A stretch of 64,000 nt of DNA from Pisolithus tinctorius (taxonomy: Eukaryota; Basidiomycota; Agaricomycetes; Boletales; Pisolithaceae). The notes under the pieces are model-generated. The model saw only the letters and a list, made by a program, of their open reading frames with translations, was not told where the DNA came from and searched no databases. Location: NCBI GenBank assembly GCA_024663395.1, contig JANFAH010000038.1, positions 372,001 through 436,000 of the forward strand. Reading direction: 5' to 3'. The translations under genes and the position numbers were made by a program. This document shows, in pieces, positions 1 to 12,971 of the stretch; positions within the stretch are counted from its first letter, which is position 1, and every line of letters begins with the position of its first letter.

Positions 1-654
1 CTGTGAGACTAGTGAGCTTTAGAATGTTGTGTAGTGCAGTACCATACTGTGCTGTGGCATGAATGCTGTAGGGCTGGGACACTCTGGGGACTCTGGGGTA
101 CTGTAAGGTACTGTGACAGCATTGCAATATGTGTAGGAAGCTGACACCCTCTAGCAATTTTTTGGGGGGTTGCTGATATGGGAGTACAGTGGTTAACCAT
201 AGTACATCAGCAATCTGATATGATTTCAGAGCTCCAGAAAAATTGCCAAGTTACTGATGCAGTCAGTGGTAAATAAGAGAATTATGTGGGGGCCAACATG
301 ACCAGTGTGCCAGAGTATGTAGAAAAAGTACCAGTGGGAGCAATCTCTGAAGCCAATGGTATGGTCACTTGAATTGACAAGGCTCTCACCAACTTTAGGA
401 GTAGCCTAGAAGCTGGTAGAATGGCATCCTGCTTTATGAACATGTATACAGGATGGTTATCATTTGGCAAAGTTACCAATACAGAATTTCTGCATGCAGT
501 GCATGACAACATTGTACATCATATCTGCCACTGTAAGCAAGTATTGATTTCCTGGTGTAAAATTTAGAGGAATGTAACTATGATCTTAATTGTCCAAAGC
601 ATCGATTGTTCACAGTAGAGAAGTAGAAGGATATACATGGATAGTAAGCAAAGA
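1..654. other. No gene seen; CpG-free flank downstream of the NLR gene
   Basis: No convincing coding segment was found on either strand. The stretch contains a single CpG (near 603) and is rich in TG and CA, the composition expected of long-methylated DNA. It follows the stop codon of the NLR-like gene and may hold its 3' untranslated region. Confidence 0.5.
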
Positions 655-3600
655 CTAATTCTCAATAGACCTGAAACATTGATGCCACTTGGTGCCATGA
701 ACCATTTGACTCAAATCTAATTCTACACAGCATCCAATGGGGATGACTGCAGTGTTCCACATAGAGTAAAAGGGCACCCTGAGTGATACAGGTATCCACA
801 GCAGCAACCTTCCATTAGGGCCTTTCAACCAGCCATCATTGTGAAGTTTCACAGGTTCATCCCTACTGGTATGTGCATCCTGGAGATGATCAAGCAGTTG
901 CCCAGCATCATGCAATGCATGAGAAGACATGGAGGAAAAACATATTGAATGTGCTTAATGGTTTCAGTGTAAGTGAGATCCATAAGACATGGGAAATGCT
1001 CACCATATGCAGGGGAAGGCAAGGCACGTGCACTCTTTGGATTGTTTGCAGGTGGTTCAAATGTGTCTTGGTTGCAAAGCATTTCTTCATCACTCTCAGC
1101 ATCCCAAACCCCCACAGTCTTGTCTCCTAAGCTGGAGACAATCCTCTTCCCATCAGGGGAGAATGCCACTGATGTGACATGATGTGTATGACCCTCCAGA
1201 GGGCTGCCAACCTGCACACCTCTCTCAGCATCCCAAACCCTCACAGTCTTGTCATCTGAGCCTGAGACAATCCTCTTCCCATCAGGGGAGAATGCCACTG
1301 ATCTGACATAATCTGTATGACCCTCCAGAGGGCTGCCAACCTGCACACCTCTCTCAGCATCCCAAACCCTCACAGTCTTGTCTTCTGAGCCTGAGACAAT
1401 CCTCTTCCCATCAGGGGAGAATGCCACTGATGCAACATATTCTGTATGACCCTCCAGAGGGCTGCCAACCTGCACACCTCTCTCAGCATCCCAAACCCTC
1501 ACAGTCTTGTCATTTGAGCCTGAGACAATCCTCTTCCCATCAGGGGAGAATGCCACTGATCTGACATAATCTGTATGACCCTCTAGAATCAGCTGAACAG
1601 AAGGCCACTCCCTGAACCCTCCTGCAAAAACCTCTGCTAGACAATGGAATTTTGGCTTGAGCACTTTTGGTAGCAAGCTGTTTGATGGACAAAATGGAAG
1701 TGCAGAGATGTAGACATGCATTGCACTCTGTGAGATTGCATTGCCAAAGTTCCAAATGAACTGTATCCCATCTTGTGCAAATGCTAATGTATCCTCAAAC
1801 CCACTTTGGCCCTTTCATAGGTCTCAGATGATGATATGCATAAATTATGGAATACTCACTTGTAGCCACTTTGCAGTACAGGCAAGAGCATCTGCAGTAT
1901 TTCCAACTAAACCAAGCAGACTCATGGCCTCAAGCCAGAACACAAGCCTTTCACTGCTAACCACAGTGTGCACCAGTATTGCGAGCCTGGAGTCAAATGC
2001 AGTCTGCTGTAGATGTTTCGCCCAGAATCGACAGGAATAAGAGAGATGCGGCAAGATGTTTTTGGCACTCCTCTCGGGTAAATCAGGAAAGTCGGCATTG
2101 CTGAAGTAGGAACTCTCCAGTCCACAGATGTTGAATTTAAGATCGTTGCGCAGAATTTGCAATGATGCAAAGGACTGGTCATACGAGTCAGATATGTCAA
2201 CGAAGTAGTCGCCACTCCGCGAACGGTCAGTTAGGAAGTCGTAGAACGATGCGTGGAGAGGGCGAACAGCAGTTGAATGGTCACTGATGCCACTTAGCAC
2301 CGGAGCCATGAATTCCAAGATGACAGAAATGTCATAGCGATCATCCTCGCTTGGGAAGTGCATTCGCATCAACTTCAGCGTCTTCACAGGTAGGGGCTCC
2401 ATGACCATCAAAACCTGTCGCATCACCGAACGAAATCGGGAAAGGGGTACCGGCGATGTAGGTATACCACTCTCCAGGATTGAGATATATGTTGCATCCA
2501 GAAGTGTCTTCCCCTCTCCATATTGCAAAGTCACCACATTGTCGAAGCGTTCCTTCACTGTATGTCCAGCTCTCCTTGGCCTGACAAATTCACAGGCTAG
2601 ACGCGCCCATTCGAACAACCCATTCGCCTTCTCAGCAATCTGGTCTATCTCAGTGGATCCGATATCTTTGAGGTGGCCAATTTCTTTCGTAACGAATAGA
2701 CGGATGTCACGTTCTGCGGATTCCAAAGGAACGTCATCCAGACAGGTTTTTAGCACATGCTGTGAATTTCGCATCGCGTATCCAATGTCCGGTAATGGTC
2801 TGGACGTCAAAAGGATGCGGAAATTGGCAGGCAACCTGGCAGCCTCGGTCGACGTGAGGAGTGACAAAATGTGTCTTCTTGACTCGTCTGCCCCACTTTC
2901 GTCCAGGGCATCGATCACCACAACCACGTTCCCGACTATCGCGCCATTGGCCTTCAACAGCGGTTCCAAGATGAGCCGCTGCCATTGCTGCGCCACGTCA
3001 GGGGTAACCTTGAGAGTGTGATCCTCCGCAAGAGTTGAGGCCAATGCTCGTCGAAAGGCAGGGTCACGTCCAGCCAGATCGCGCGCGATGGTAGTGAACA
3101 TCTTCTCTTCGCGGTGCTCCGATTGTCGGTCACGGACGAAGCAAAAGCAAGACCCAATTCCCCCCACGTCCTTTACCCACGATGCAATTGTATGCGCAAT
3201 AGCGGACTTCCCCCTCCCAGCCTGACCATGAAGCCACAAGATCCGGGGCACGTCGACGTCACGACTGGTAATCCAACCAATAATCTGCTGTAAAATCTCG
3301 GTCCTCGTACCATCAAGGCATCTCTTGGTCGTGTTCAGGCCAGCCCCGCCTGCATAAGCCATGCCATCGAGGTTCAAATCCTCGAATACGCGATACAAGT
3401 TGACGTGAATGTTCCGGATCGTGCGATCGCGGTACTGCTGCATCAAGTCATCTAGGGTTTTGATGTTGCCATCGGCAATGGTCTGCGTTTCAGATAAAAT
3501 GTCTTTCCCCATTCTTTTCCCTGAAAACGTACGTATCGCATCGACACACTGGGACTATACGAAAATAAGACGTACAGAAACTCTTCGTTTCGGAATAGTC

Positions 3601-4597
3601 TTTGATAAATTGTGCAGAGTCACTTATCACCCGCGCGATCATTGCAAGGGTATCCTTCATGTTCTCGATATTCTTTATGGTATCATCTTCCGCAAGGAAT
3701 TCATAGGTATTCCTGATTTTATTCAGCAGACCGGATACTGCTGCATCTCGATTAACTTGGCTGATGAGCAACTGCGGACGATGTGAAATAAGGAACGTTC
3801 GTTGAAGCGTGATCGTACATTGGAAGCAGCGGACAAGATTCCCAGCGCAATCTTGGCATAGGGGTGAACCTGGCGGACGCTTGTGGTGAATTTATCGGAT
3901 GCAAATATAAAACACATACGTTGGAAAGAGTAGTAACGATTTCATTGAAGACTTTGAAAGGTTTGAGATACGTATCACTGAAGTTTTGGATATCCGTGAA
4001 CTGGGTATTGGCGTCGTCGACGACACTGATAACACCACATCCGATGCGAGAAATAGGATTAATGTCATCGAATGCTTTCACCCCGATGCGAGAAATAGGA
4101 TTGATGTCATCGAATGCTTTCACCGCGGCATCGACATCTTGTCCAACCGCAGCTGATGCGGATGCTGACTGTGTCTCGTCGGCTGGCCCTTGGGTCTGTC
4201 CAATGGGGATCAGCCAGGCTCATAGCATGAGGAGGTGGTTGCAGATGACGTACGACCTCTGTTCCAGGCGCCGGTGATTGTTCCACTTGCTCCGGAGGAC
4301 CCACATCGGTATTGGTATGAGCCCTCTCCGTCGCAGTGGTTTGATGACTTTGGATCTTCCGATGGAAGAAGCGCTTGATCTTGGCAAGCCCTCCCTTGGG
4401 TACGCTGCTCGAAGTTTCCATATCAAGGGTAGGATTCTCTGGCGGAGCCCGAGAAGGGCCTTGAGACTGATCCCCAAAATCAACATGCCATCTCCTAGCA
4501 AAGACAATACGCGTACCGTCAGATGGCTAGGCGCAGAACCGGGCGGCTTTCCGAAATCTAAGAGACGACGGTGTTTCTTCGACTGCATGCGTGCCAT
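655..4597 (-). CDS. NLR-like NACHT-WD40 protein of the fungal NWD type
   Basis: Eight exons by eye: 4597-4517, 4466-4254, 4195-3920, 3869-3819, 3771-3576, 3520-1860, 1811-1004, 953-655. They join in phase through seven GT-AG introns of 47-58 bp and give 1194 codons plus stop. The N-terminal part (to about residue 270) is the helical region usual in NWD proteins. The NACHT NTPase follows, with P-loop GQAGRGKS near residue 371 and Walker B VVVVIDALDE near 471. A linker ending ISQSAMHVYISALPF leads to four WD40 repeats of 43 residues from about 902. The C-terminal GWLKGPNGRLLLW block is typical of the family. Members are STAND signalling ATPases that oligomerise on ligand binding and are linked to heterokaryon incompatibility and innate responses in fungi. 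The ligand here is unknown. The 3' third lies in CpG-depleted DNA and the 5' part does not. The full open frame suggests an intact gene. Confidence 0.88.
1071..1586 (-). repeat. Four near-identical 129 bp WD40 repeats in the NLR gene
   Basis: The same landmark recurs exactly every 129 bp (at 1142, 1271, 1400 and 1529), which is 43 codons. Units 1 to 3 differ at only a few residues, mainly the two after LEGHT and the one before DKTV, positions on the ligand-facing side of a WD40 blade. The fourth unit has diverged towards its end. This matches the concerted evolution and repeat-number change known for HET-E/NWD-type WD40 domains. Confidence 0.9.
4041..4124 (-). repeat. 42 bp in-frame tandem duplication in the NLR N-terminal exon
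   Basis: Two 42 bp copies differ at one or two bases and encode the same 13-residue run beginning KAFDDINP plus one variable residue. The duplication keeps the frame, so it lengthens the helical N-terminal region by 14 residues. Confidence 0.85.
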
Positions 4598-6138
4598 TGA
4601 GAAGGTGTTTCGTGTACGGTTTGTGAGTTCTGTTCGACGTCGAGGATGCGAGACGTGGAAAAGGTGAGGCTGAAGGTATTATGTAAGCACGATGTGCCCA
4701 ATTGCCAAACCTGTTTTGTTAGCGGTTGATATCTTTCTGCTCGACATCGCCCGCTCTGATACGCAGACGGGCCAGTCGGCAGCCGTGATCGCCATAGTCA
4801 TGTCGGCGGTTTGTACGCACAGGCACTTGCCGACTTGCCTGCCTCCATCGTCAAGCGCAATCAGTCAGCGATAGTCTACTACAGTACTACACTCAAACAA
4901 GCGTCACCGGAAGGCTCTTCCCAACCCCCCCTCCAGTAAACTGTTCTACGATGTACGCGCATGCGATGCGATGCAGGAGGGGTGCGCAGATCGACAATTT
5001 CTTTGGCGTTCATTGCCGCTCATCCCCCAATTGTTCTCGGTTGTATTTCCGACAAGAGAGATTCAGCCGTAAGCAAGCAAGGCTAGGGTAGGACTACACC
5101 TATGTTGCCCGACTGCGTTCCGGCCAGTGCTCTGCGCTCAGCTTTTTTGGCTGTTCGGCCTCGGACAATCTTAATGACACCGTAAGTCACACTCGTCCGG
5201 AACACCGCATGCTATCTTTCTCTGAAACAGTTCCAGGGACCGGAAACAAGCCGGTATTGGTTCGCTCAGGGGCCGCCGTTGTGATTCACGAACGTTGTGA
5301 ACGCGTGCATATCACTGATTTCGATTACAAATGTACAACTTTCTGGGTGATATGGGCATGGAACTACCAGGCCTTTTCTCCTTACTACAAGGGCGAATAG
5401 TCCCCCATCGACGGCAGTCGCCCTTGTGGAGTAGCTGGTCGGCGAGTTCTAAGTCGATGACCAAGTTCGCTGGCTAATATCCGGAAGCATCCGCTAGTTG
5501 CTGGATAACATATTCTAGAAATGGTGAGCTGAGGCTACTACCCCTTCCTTGTCTTTGGTAACATCTAGCATGGGCGTCGCCACTGATGGTGTGGACAGGC
5601 CAGTAGCCGAGCCGGATGTCTAGGCGGTACAGTACTATAGTCCTAGCGCTTGGCGGGACTTTATGCGGTTTGTGAAGTCCAAAACTTGGCTGGTTCGCTG
5701 ATCACACTCGACTCCCCCTCAATGTCATCGTAGCAAAAGAGCAAAACTCGATATTCCACTTTCCAAGAGTCATCTCCGGAATACATGAGTGATACATTGC
5801 AGGCATCTATGCTACATCATACCAAATGGTACAGGCCGCTATAGCTACAGCAAGTCGTAACGATCAGGTGCACGAGGAAATGTCGTACGTAGAGTAAGAT
5901 GAGCACACCTTCGCACGTGAAGAGATCGTTGAAAATTTAGTGTTTATAAAAATGGGATTTCCTCTTGCCCCCTCGTGATTTGAAGCCCTTGCCGACGTGA
6001 TTGCAGTTTCACGTTGATTTACCCAAGTTTGATTTGGGTGGTTCTTCCATGCCTGCTGTCAATAGTTATCCTTCCTAAGGAAGGTCTTCTCGCAGGCACC
6101 CCCACCATACTGGCGGATCCAACCTTCAAGAAGCCACA
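4598..6138. other. Upstream region of the NLR gene; no further gene seen
   Basis: CpG-normal DNA with short open stretches only, none with recognisable protein features or splice logic. It must hold the promoter of the minus-strand NLR gene, but no clear TATA box or other element was identified. Confidence 0.4.
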
Positions 6139-6560
6139 TTAGCGCAACCGCACACACACATACAGCATCGAATGACTGTGCGCACCTTCGTCATTCATGT
6201 ACATGCACTTGATGTGCCCCTTTACACGCTTTCTACGCTTAAACGTCCCCGCGCAAGCGGCATGGGGACAGAGGAAGGTCTTGTCATCGGGTTCTCCGTT
6301 CTTACCGGGTGCCCACCGAGTGAAACCGGTACTTGTCTCCTGCATGTTCCTTTAGTGCTAGGGGTGGTGGGTAAGGGGGATGCCGCATGTTTGTTTCTCT
6401 GCATGGTGGACGGGGTTGGTGGGTTGGGCGGAGTGGGCGGGATAGACTTAGCAAACAAGTTCTGCGTCTGTGTGATCGGTGTCGGGAAGGATTGCCCAGA
6501 TGTCGGTGGGAACAAATGAGTATATGCGCTGTCGGCTGGGAACATGCTCGGATCGGGCAC
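6139..6560 (-). pseudogene. Possible small C2H2-type zinc-finger gene, frame broken
   Basis: On the minus strand a Pro/Thr-rich stretch (6560 down to about 6350, containing PPTPPNPPTPSTMQ) is followed in another frame by a Cys/His segment, CPHAACAGTFKRRKRVKGH, ending at 6139. The Cys/His spacing resembles a degenerate C2H2 finger followed by a basic run, as in short fungal transcription factors. The two parts are not joined by a plausible intron, so a frameshift near 6350 is needed. The call is weak: it could be a relic, a sequencing indel, or chance similarity of a basic segment. Confidence 0.3.
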
Positions 6561-7672
6561 TGTCTCCAGGCTTGGGGGCCAAAAGGCATCTGTAAAAAGT
6601 GGCGAGGGACGTTTGATGCTGCACGGGGTGGACGAGTTCTACAGGTTCTGCGCCTATATGCACGATATCGATTTGGATAGCCCACGCGTTGGTGCGAACA
6701 AGGGAGTCTATGCGGTCGCAGCAGGCAACATTCCAGCATTAGCCATCACTGGTAAAGAGGGCCAAAAAGTATCTGGAGAAATTAACGGAGGGACGCTGGG
6801 ACCGACGGGTGACTAGCGATGAGACGAGATAAAGTGGCCACAACCTCCGAGTGGTGGTTGATGGAAGGAGTCTCTGCTGGCGGATCGAAGCGCGTAGGCT
6901 GAGCGAGATCATGGCGCACGGCATACGGGACACAGAGCATCTGGGGTGCTCGGTTCGCACCCTCCAATAACACGAAGACCAGCGACCCGTGTATCGAGAT
7001 GCATGCCAGGGATGCGCAGGAGGGGATGATAAGCTCCTCGCAAATTGGAAGTCGATAGCTACCCAGTCATGTCAGCTACCTGGACATGCCTGCCATAAAC
7101 AGCGTGTTGTTGCTCTGTTGTATACATTGTGGAACACATAGTGTCTGGACTACAAGGAAGAGCGGGAGACAAGTCTCGGAGTGGTGCGGCGAGAGGATGA
7201 GGGGGAGACTTGCTTGCCGACATCCGATCGCTCTGGTCCACTTCACTGCACACCGGCAGCTTCCACCGAAGTCAGCATCATTGCACCCGCATGTTCTATG
7301 CACGACGTAGTAGGCGAGGATCACGATGATGCCAGTGTCCAAGTAACGCAACTCTTTTTTCTCTCCAGGACTATACACTCCTGCAGTATGACCAGGCCGG
7401 GCAGTCCCGACTTCCGGCCACTTCTAAGAGTCAGTACTTCGACACCCAGAATTCACCCATGAGCAGGGCGTTAGAAACACTCGAGTCGGGAATGGGAAAA
7501 TCAACAGCAGGCTCGGGCAAGGCTTCAACCAGACCCACTCCGGCTAACCTTCGACACAGGCAAAATGGTACCAACGGTACCGCGGATACGGACCCTCGGA
7601 GTACATGATCATTCGCCTTGAAGCTTTCAAACATGTTTCCTTACAGGTTCTTTACACGCGAGGGACTAAAAG

Positions 7673-8016
7673 GTGCGGGCAGGGCTAGTGGACTCGAAAC
7701 ATGACAAGCCCGACAACGATCTCTCCTTCATCGAATTCTTATTCGCGAAGAACTATTTCCTGGCCCAGCTCGAATTGACCAAGTGGCCTGCCAGGGTTAT
7801 AGGTGCCTTCCATCGATTCTTTTTCTACATAGAAACACACGAGCTACGACTGGAAGAAGAGTGTGGCGAACGAGTCTTGTTACACTGCAAGTCGAGTTAG
7901 GGCTGACTGGCACAACTGCCCACCTACGGAGTGTTTCGATATCGCAATCATCAATGACTCGCTGATCAATGCGATACCAGATAGCTGGATTTCAAGGGCA
8001 ACAGACGAGGAATAGA
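7673..8016 (+). pseudogene. Fragment of a basidiomycete-expanded hypothetical protein family
   Basis: The stretch around 7715-7890 reads NDLSFIEFLFAKNY, then KWPARVIGAFHRFFFYIETH, then GERVLLHCK. After a frame change, 7936-8016 reads FDIAIINDSLINAIPDSW. The order of these blocks resembles an unnamed family common in mushroom genomes (a 'hydrophobic helix, IETH-like, GE.ALL.Y, FNI..INE.LL' pattern). That comparison is from memory, and the family has no known function. A stop and shift near 7898 breaks the frame, and no start or 3' end is visible. Confidence 0.35.
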
Positions 8017-8929
8017 ACAGTGAGTGTCGGTTACATGTATTCCTAACAACGCTTGACATTAACCTGATCACACGTTACTATCGATGTCCTGCGAACATCA
8101 TCTTTGCCTAAACCCACCTGCATGCTTCCATACTCACATAAAGCAAATGAACCACCAGACTCAAAAGGGTCCCCAGGTCGAACAATACCTCGAGCTTCGG
8201 CAGGAGAAGAACCGGTGAACGCTACTCAATCCAGGTGATATGACGCGAGCGTGGACGCCCATCTCAAGAAGGCTGGAAGATCTCGCGCGTAACCAGACCA
8301 AAATATCTCAGCGGAGAGGTGCATGATTTGGCACAGGTCATCCAGTGCCCCCGACTTTCACCAGTGTGTGCAGCCCAATCCTAGACTAGTGACACAGCCC
8401 GCCTGGGACACCATATCACCGTGGCGACACACTCCCCGCTATGGTCACATACCTAACTCCCTAACTGATAGCTTTCAACGCGCATACCCACCAACTTACG
8501 TCCACATTCACACTCCCGAATCACCCGTTTGTTGCTTAGAACCCTGATTCATATAGTCGATAGAGAATTCATTATCTGGAACCTTTTTTGTGCAATTCGC
8601 TCGGACGCACCTTAACCCTGTTTCCATTTTTACCTTCGACCATCGTTAACCTGCTGTCTCGTTCTTGTGTCCACATATACCCCCTTCAATTGATAGGATC
8701 AAACCAATAGGTGTAAAAATTCATCCCTACGTACATAGATGGGGAATGATTAATGAAGCCCATATGCATCCGCTACGGACCCGGTGATCGACTGCAATAC
8801 TACGCATTCCATAGATGGCAATAAAGATGGACCCCTATTCGATCTGCGATCACTCGCAACACCTAGGGTAGGTAACGACAGCCGTGTCGAGGAAGGGGTA
8901 TGATGGGCCCATACGACGATCCCCCACAT

Positions 8930-11900
8930 TCGCGACATACTCCTACCATATGCCCGTGCACATCTCACCACCAACTATGTCGAATACACGGAACAGGGAG
9001 TGGAGCAGGTATGTGTTATCATCGTTCTATACATAAAAACACCCGCTAATACACTGAGCACGCACGCATAGATCCTGCTCGAGACGCTGGCCTCCGTGCC
9101 ATTGGCAGACGCCACGTCTTTCTTACTCGCTACGGACCCGTTCGAGGCGCTCGCTAAGTACTTGGACTCGCTCAACCTTACACCGTATCAAGAACGATGG
9201 TCTGCCCCACAAGGCGCAATCGACCTCATCAGAGATGTCTTTCCGCCACTCACCGAACTCAGATCCGAGAAATGCTGTTTCGAACCACAAAGTGATCCTT
9301 GTAAGTCGGCGGGTACCCACATATAGTCATATACGCATATTACACGAAACACAGACGACAAACTTTCCGAGTTGTATAGACCAATGTCACCCGTGTTAAC
9401 TCAGCTAGCGAGACACAAAACGCCCAAACTCGGTTGTACAGGAGCCCTGGCCTCCATCCCACGGACTAGGTCGTCGTTGCAGGATCATTTGATCCTAAAA
9501 CCCGTCGCCGACGAGGTGATCACAGAGCTTCCTACTCCGGATATAAGTGAGGTCTTGTGAGTAAAATGTAGTCGGAGTGGCCTTCTTTACCGACGCATTG
9601 TTGCCTAGGGACGTTCGGTACAAGATGGATGCAGCAACACAGGCGAACGTCCGGTCTTTGTTACAAGCAATATCCAAGCCTCAAGAAAACGCATCAGACG
9701 GACTGCATGTTGCCAACTTCTTGAGGTCTGAGTCACCAACTCGTCACATTTCTCCCCTAGATTCGCCTCCACTCTTTCCGCGCGACAGTGGAACGGACAA
9801 TCAATTAGTACGGAAACACGAAAACATATGTGAGAGGACTCCTGGCTTCGATTGCGCGGCTGACGGCGCCATAGTACCTACACTTGAGCACGCGGTTGAA
9901 CAAGTCATCGAAGAGGAGGAAGGCGGTCTGCATGGACAGCACATGGAGGTGGTGAACGGATGGTGTGCGTCGATGCCAGCGTTGTGTTGCTGCGTACCCG
10001 ACATTGGAAAATGACATCTCTTTTGATAGGTGCATACGTTGTTTCTTCGCCGCTGTCCTACCGCTCGGATTCACTGTCGGATAACGACGTGGACGAGCTA
10101 TGGGACATGTCACCACCACAATCACCGCCCACCTCGTTGGCTGCTGATAAGATGGGTATGTTACCCATTTTTTCTGCGGCCGGAACGTTGCGACATATCC
10201 GTGACACTCCCCCCTCTTAGAAGAGATCGAAATACCCAGGACTAGGATGTTTGGGCGCGGAAGCGAAAGCCATAGGAATGCAATACCTGATGTCGTTGGA
10301 AAGAGGTGCATTCAACTTTCCTCTCGTTGCACAGGGCGCATTTTGTCATGCGTCTTTATATACTTATCTGTTCTGTTGCAGAGCTGGGTCTTTCATCACA
10401 TCAGTCATCTCACCTACGCCCGTTCCGGCGACCAAGACCTACAGGGTCCCCCCTCTCAGTCCCGCCAATTCGATGCTCGGGCAACCTCCATCAACCACCG
10501 CAGAGCACGATCAAATCGTGGATGTAAAGATACCTCCCGTCATCGACGCAGTTGTAGAAGTAGATTCGGAAGCGGATCTCGACGCCACCATAACGAAGAT
10601 TTGTGCGTCGCCTCGTGACCCAGTAGCTTATATTTTGGAGGAGAGTCTGGACGAAAAAGATGTATTGTTGATGGATGGTGAGGTCTTTGGCTACTTGCGT
10701 TCCCGCTGTGATTCCTAACCTTTGCACAGTGCCAACTCTCCAGCCACCTACGAAACGTCCAAGAACGCTCTTTCCACAACGGATGGCGAACCTGGTGGCG
10801 TCAGAAAGAGGGAACTAAAGTAGTCACTGGTGCCATGGAAGAAATGACCGCCGGCATGTCGCCATTTTTGGAACCTGTGAAGGGATTAAAGGCCTTGTCA
10901 CTTACTCTATCATGGGTGTGCGTCTCCTTTCGATCGATGGTTTCCGCAATTGTGGGTCGTCGCTTTCGCTGTTGGCATCGCAAGCGCTTCCTACTAGTAA
11001 TTTCTTTCCGATGAATGCGAAATGCTAAAAGTTTCATAGGCCGTTTAAATTCAGACGATCGATCCCTACAGACGAAGAAGTTGCAGGGGTCGATGGCACG
11101 TTGGATGGGATCAAGGCCGGTACAACGGGTGCTGTCAATGCTTTGGATGTCCAAGAAGACAGGGCGAGCGCAGCCAAAGTTTTGCGGGGATTCGAAGGGT
11201 TGGGTGCGAGTCCTACCCCTGTATGCAGACAATCCAAAGACGAGGAAGTGGAGTACGTGCTTGCTCGGTGGGAGAGGGATAAGATTGCGGGGGGAGGGCC
11301 GGATAAAGAGGTTCGGAATGCGGATAGGGAAACGGATGGCACCAGCGCCGAAAAGGTGGAGATGAACTGGTATAACGAGGAGCTCGATGAATGTCAAGCC
11401 GTGGAAGATAATGACGTGAATTCATGCCTTGATGCAGACCAGCGTTCTGGTTCGATTGAATGCGCGGCGCCTCGAGTCATAACTGCGAATGCGGGTGGTA
11501 TCGGTTGCATCGAGGAACCATTCATTAACGATCCGTCCGATGATATGGGATATGGAAATGATTACTGGGGCAAAACAGACGGCGCCGACATGGAAGACAT
11601 CAGTCGCTTCAGAGATGGGACTACCCACGGGACTGAGTTCCACCCGCAGTTCATGTCCCAGTCACCCGCGAGCACGCCTCATCCGGAAGGACCAATGGAT
11701 TCCGTTGGATTCGTCGATCACGTTGCTGAGGATATCATACACAGTTTCGTGGAAGACCAGCAACATCTTAGTGGTACAAATCCAGAAAACCGATCTTCCA
11801 ACCATTCGCCAGAAATTTCTCGCGAAAAAATCAATTCGACCCATGCTACAAAACGACGTAAGCTTGACTGCCTCGTCCCTACCTCTGCAAGAGACCTCTT

Positions 11901-12888
11901 CGCGACATTCATCGGACTTCGCAATAAGGGTATCATGCCCTTACCTGCGTCGTCGCCAGATCGTCCTGAGACACCACACATGCACGCGCCGCTAGTCCTC
12001 GCAGAGTCACCACCAAAAACAACCGCTGACGAGGTCATAGATCAAAACACGGTTATACTCCCACCACACTGGATCGATGCGACGACAGCACATCGATACA
12101 TGGCATCTTTATCCATGATTCAAAGACGCGCCATCGTTCAGGAATTACAGGGCGACGCGTGTAGAGTGATTCTAGCCGAACGGTATTCCCTCGGGGGGTG
12201 CGATATCATCGTCGATCCGGGCCGGGCAATTATATTTGCGCCCTTGTTTGCCTTGCCTGCGCAAATTGAGGCACTCGCAGAGAGGATATCGAGTGAGTCA
12301 TGGCGATACGATGAGATTCTTGTCGTGTTCGAAGCATATCCGAGCGCAAGAAGCTACCGAGCGAATGATAAGAGTGGAGATCGAGATGGCTTGGGGCTGA
12401 ACGCGTATACTCCTCCGATCCTCAAAGCGATCAGAAGGTTGAGAAGGATTGTGAGTATCGCGGAGGGGTGCGGGACAAAGGATAACAGGTGTTCGGTTAT
12501 ATGGGCATTTGCAAATGCAATCGAAGAAGCTGCAAAGGTGGTAAGATGTTTCGGCGAGGAAGCCTGTGCGAGGGCTGAGCAAGGGGGAGCAGGCATGCTA
12601 TGGGGAGACAGGGAGTGGCTGGAAGAAGAGGAAATGGAAGGCGAAGCAGATCTTGCGGGGGTGGATGGTATGAATGCCTTTGCAGCATTTATAATGTTGT
12701 ATGGGAGGACGTTGGAAGATGTGCTTGATATGTCGCCCGAGAGCAGGGTAGAGGAGTTTGCGGCGTTGGTAGGGCAGAAGCGTGTGGTACGTGTGTGTAG
12801 ATTCGTTGCTGTTATTTTGCTAATAGACGTGCACTAGGAGAGGCTGAATAGGATGCTTGAACAGGCGAATGTTGGAGCTGGGATCTGA
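8930..12888 (+). CDS. XPF-nuclease-fold protein, candidate SHOC1/Zip2-like meiotic factor
   Basis: Plausible exons: about 8930-9008 (ends YTEQGVEQ), 9072-9301 (from ILLETLASVPLAD), about 9355-9555, 9580-10010, pieces to 10675, 10735-10907 (ends at a TGG), then from about 11032 (PFKFRRSIPTDEEV) to 12786, and 12838-12888. The last intron (12787-12837) and the one before PFKF join in phase. The C-terminal third holds an XPF-like core: LGGCDIIVDPGRAIIF, then RYDEILVVFEAYPSA, then LRRIVSIAEGCGTK. No ERKxxxD nuclease motif is visible. Such inactive XPF folds occur in SHOC1/Zip2, which with Spo16 stabilises crossover intermediates in meiosis. The name is inference from fold and layout. The middle is acidic and low-complexity. 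A single-base shift near 10810 and an unexplained stop near 9557 break the frame. Confidence 0.5.
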
Positions 12889-12971
12889 GATCTGAGCCTA
12901 TGACGCGACATGTCACACTTCGTAATTAGTCGTGTCACGCGTCAGTAGTCACACTCCACCTCATTACTCTC

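Noticed and set aside
3365..3380. tRNA B-box-like GGTTCAAATCC
   Set aside because: It lies within the NACHT exon of the NLR gene; no A box or cloverleaf could be drawn around it.
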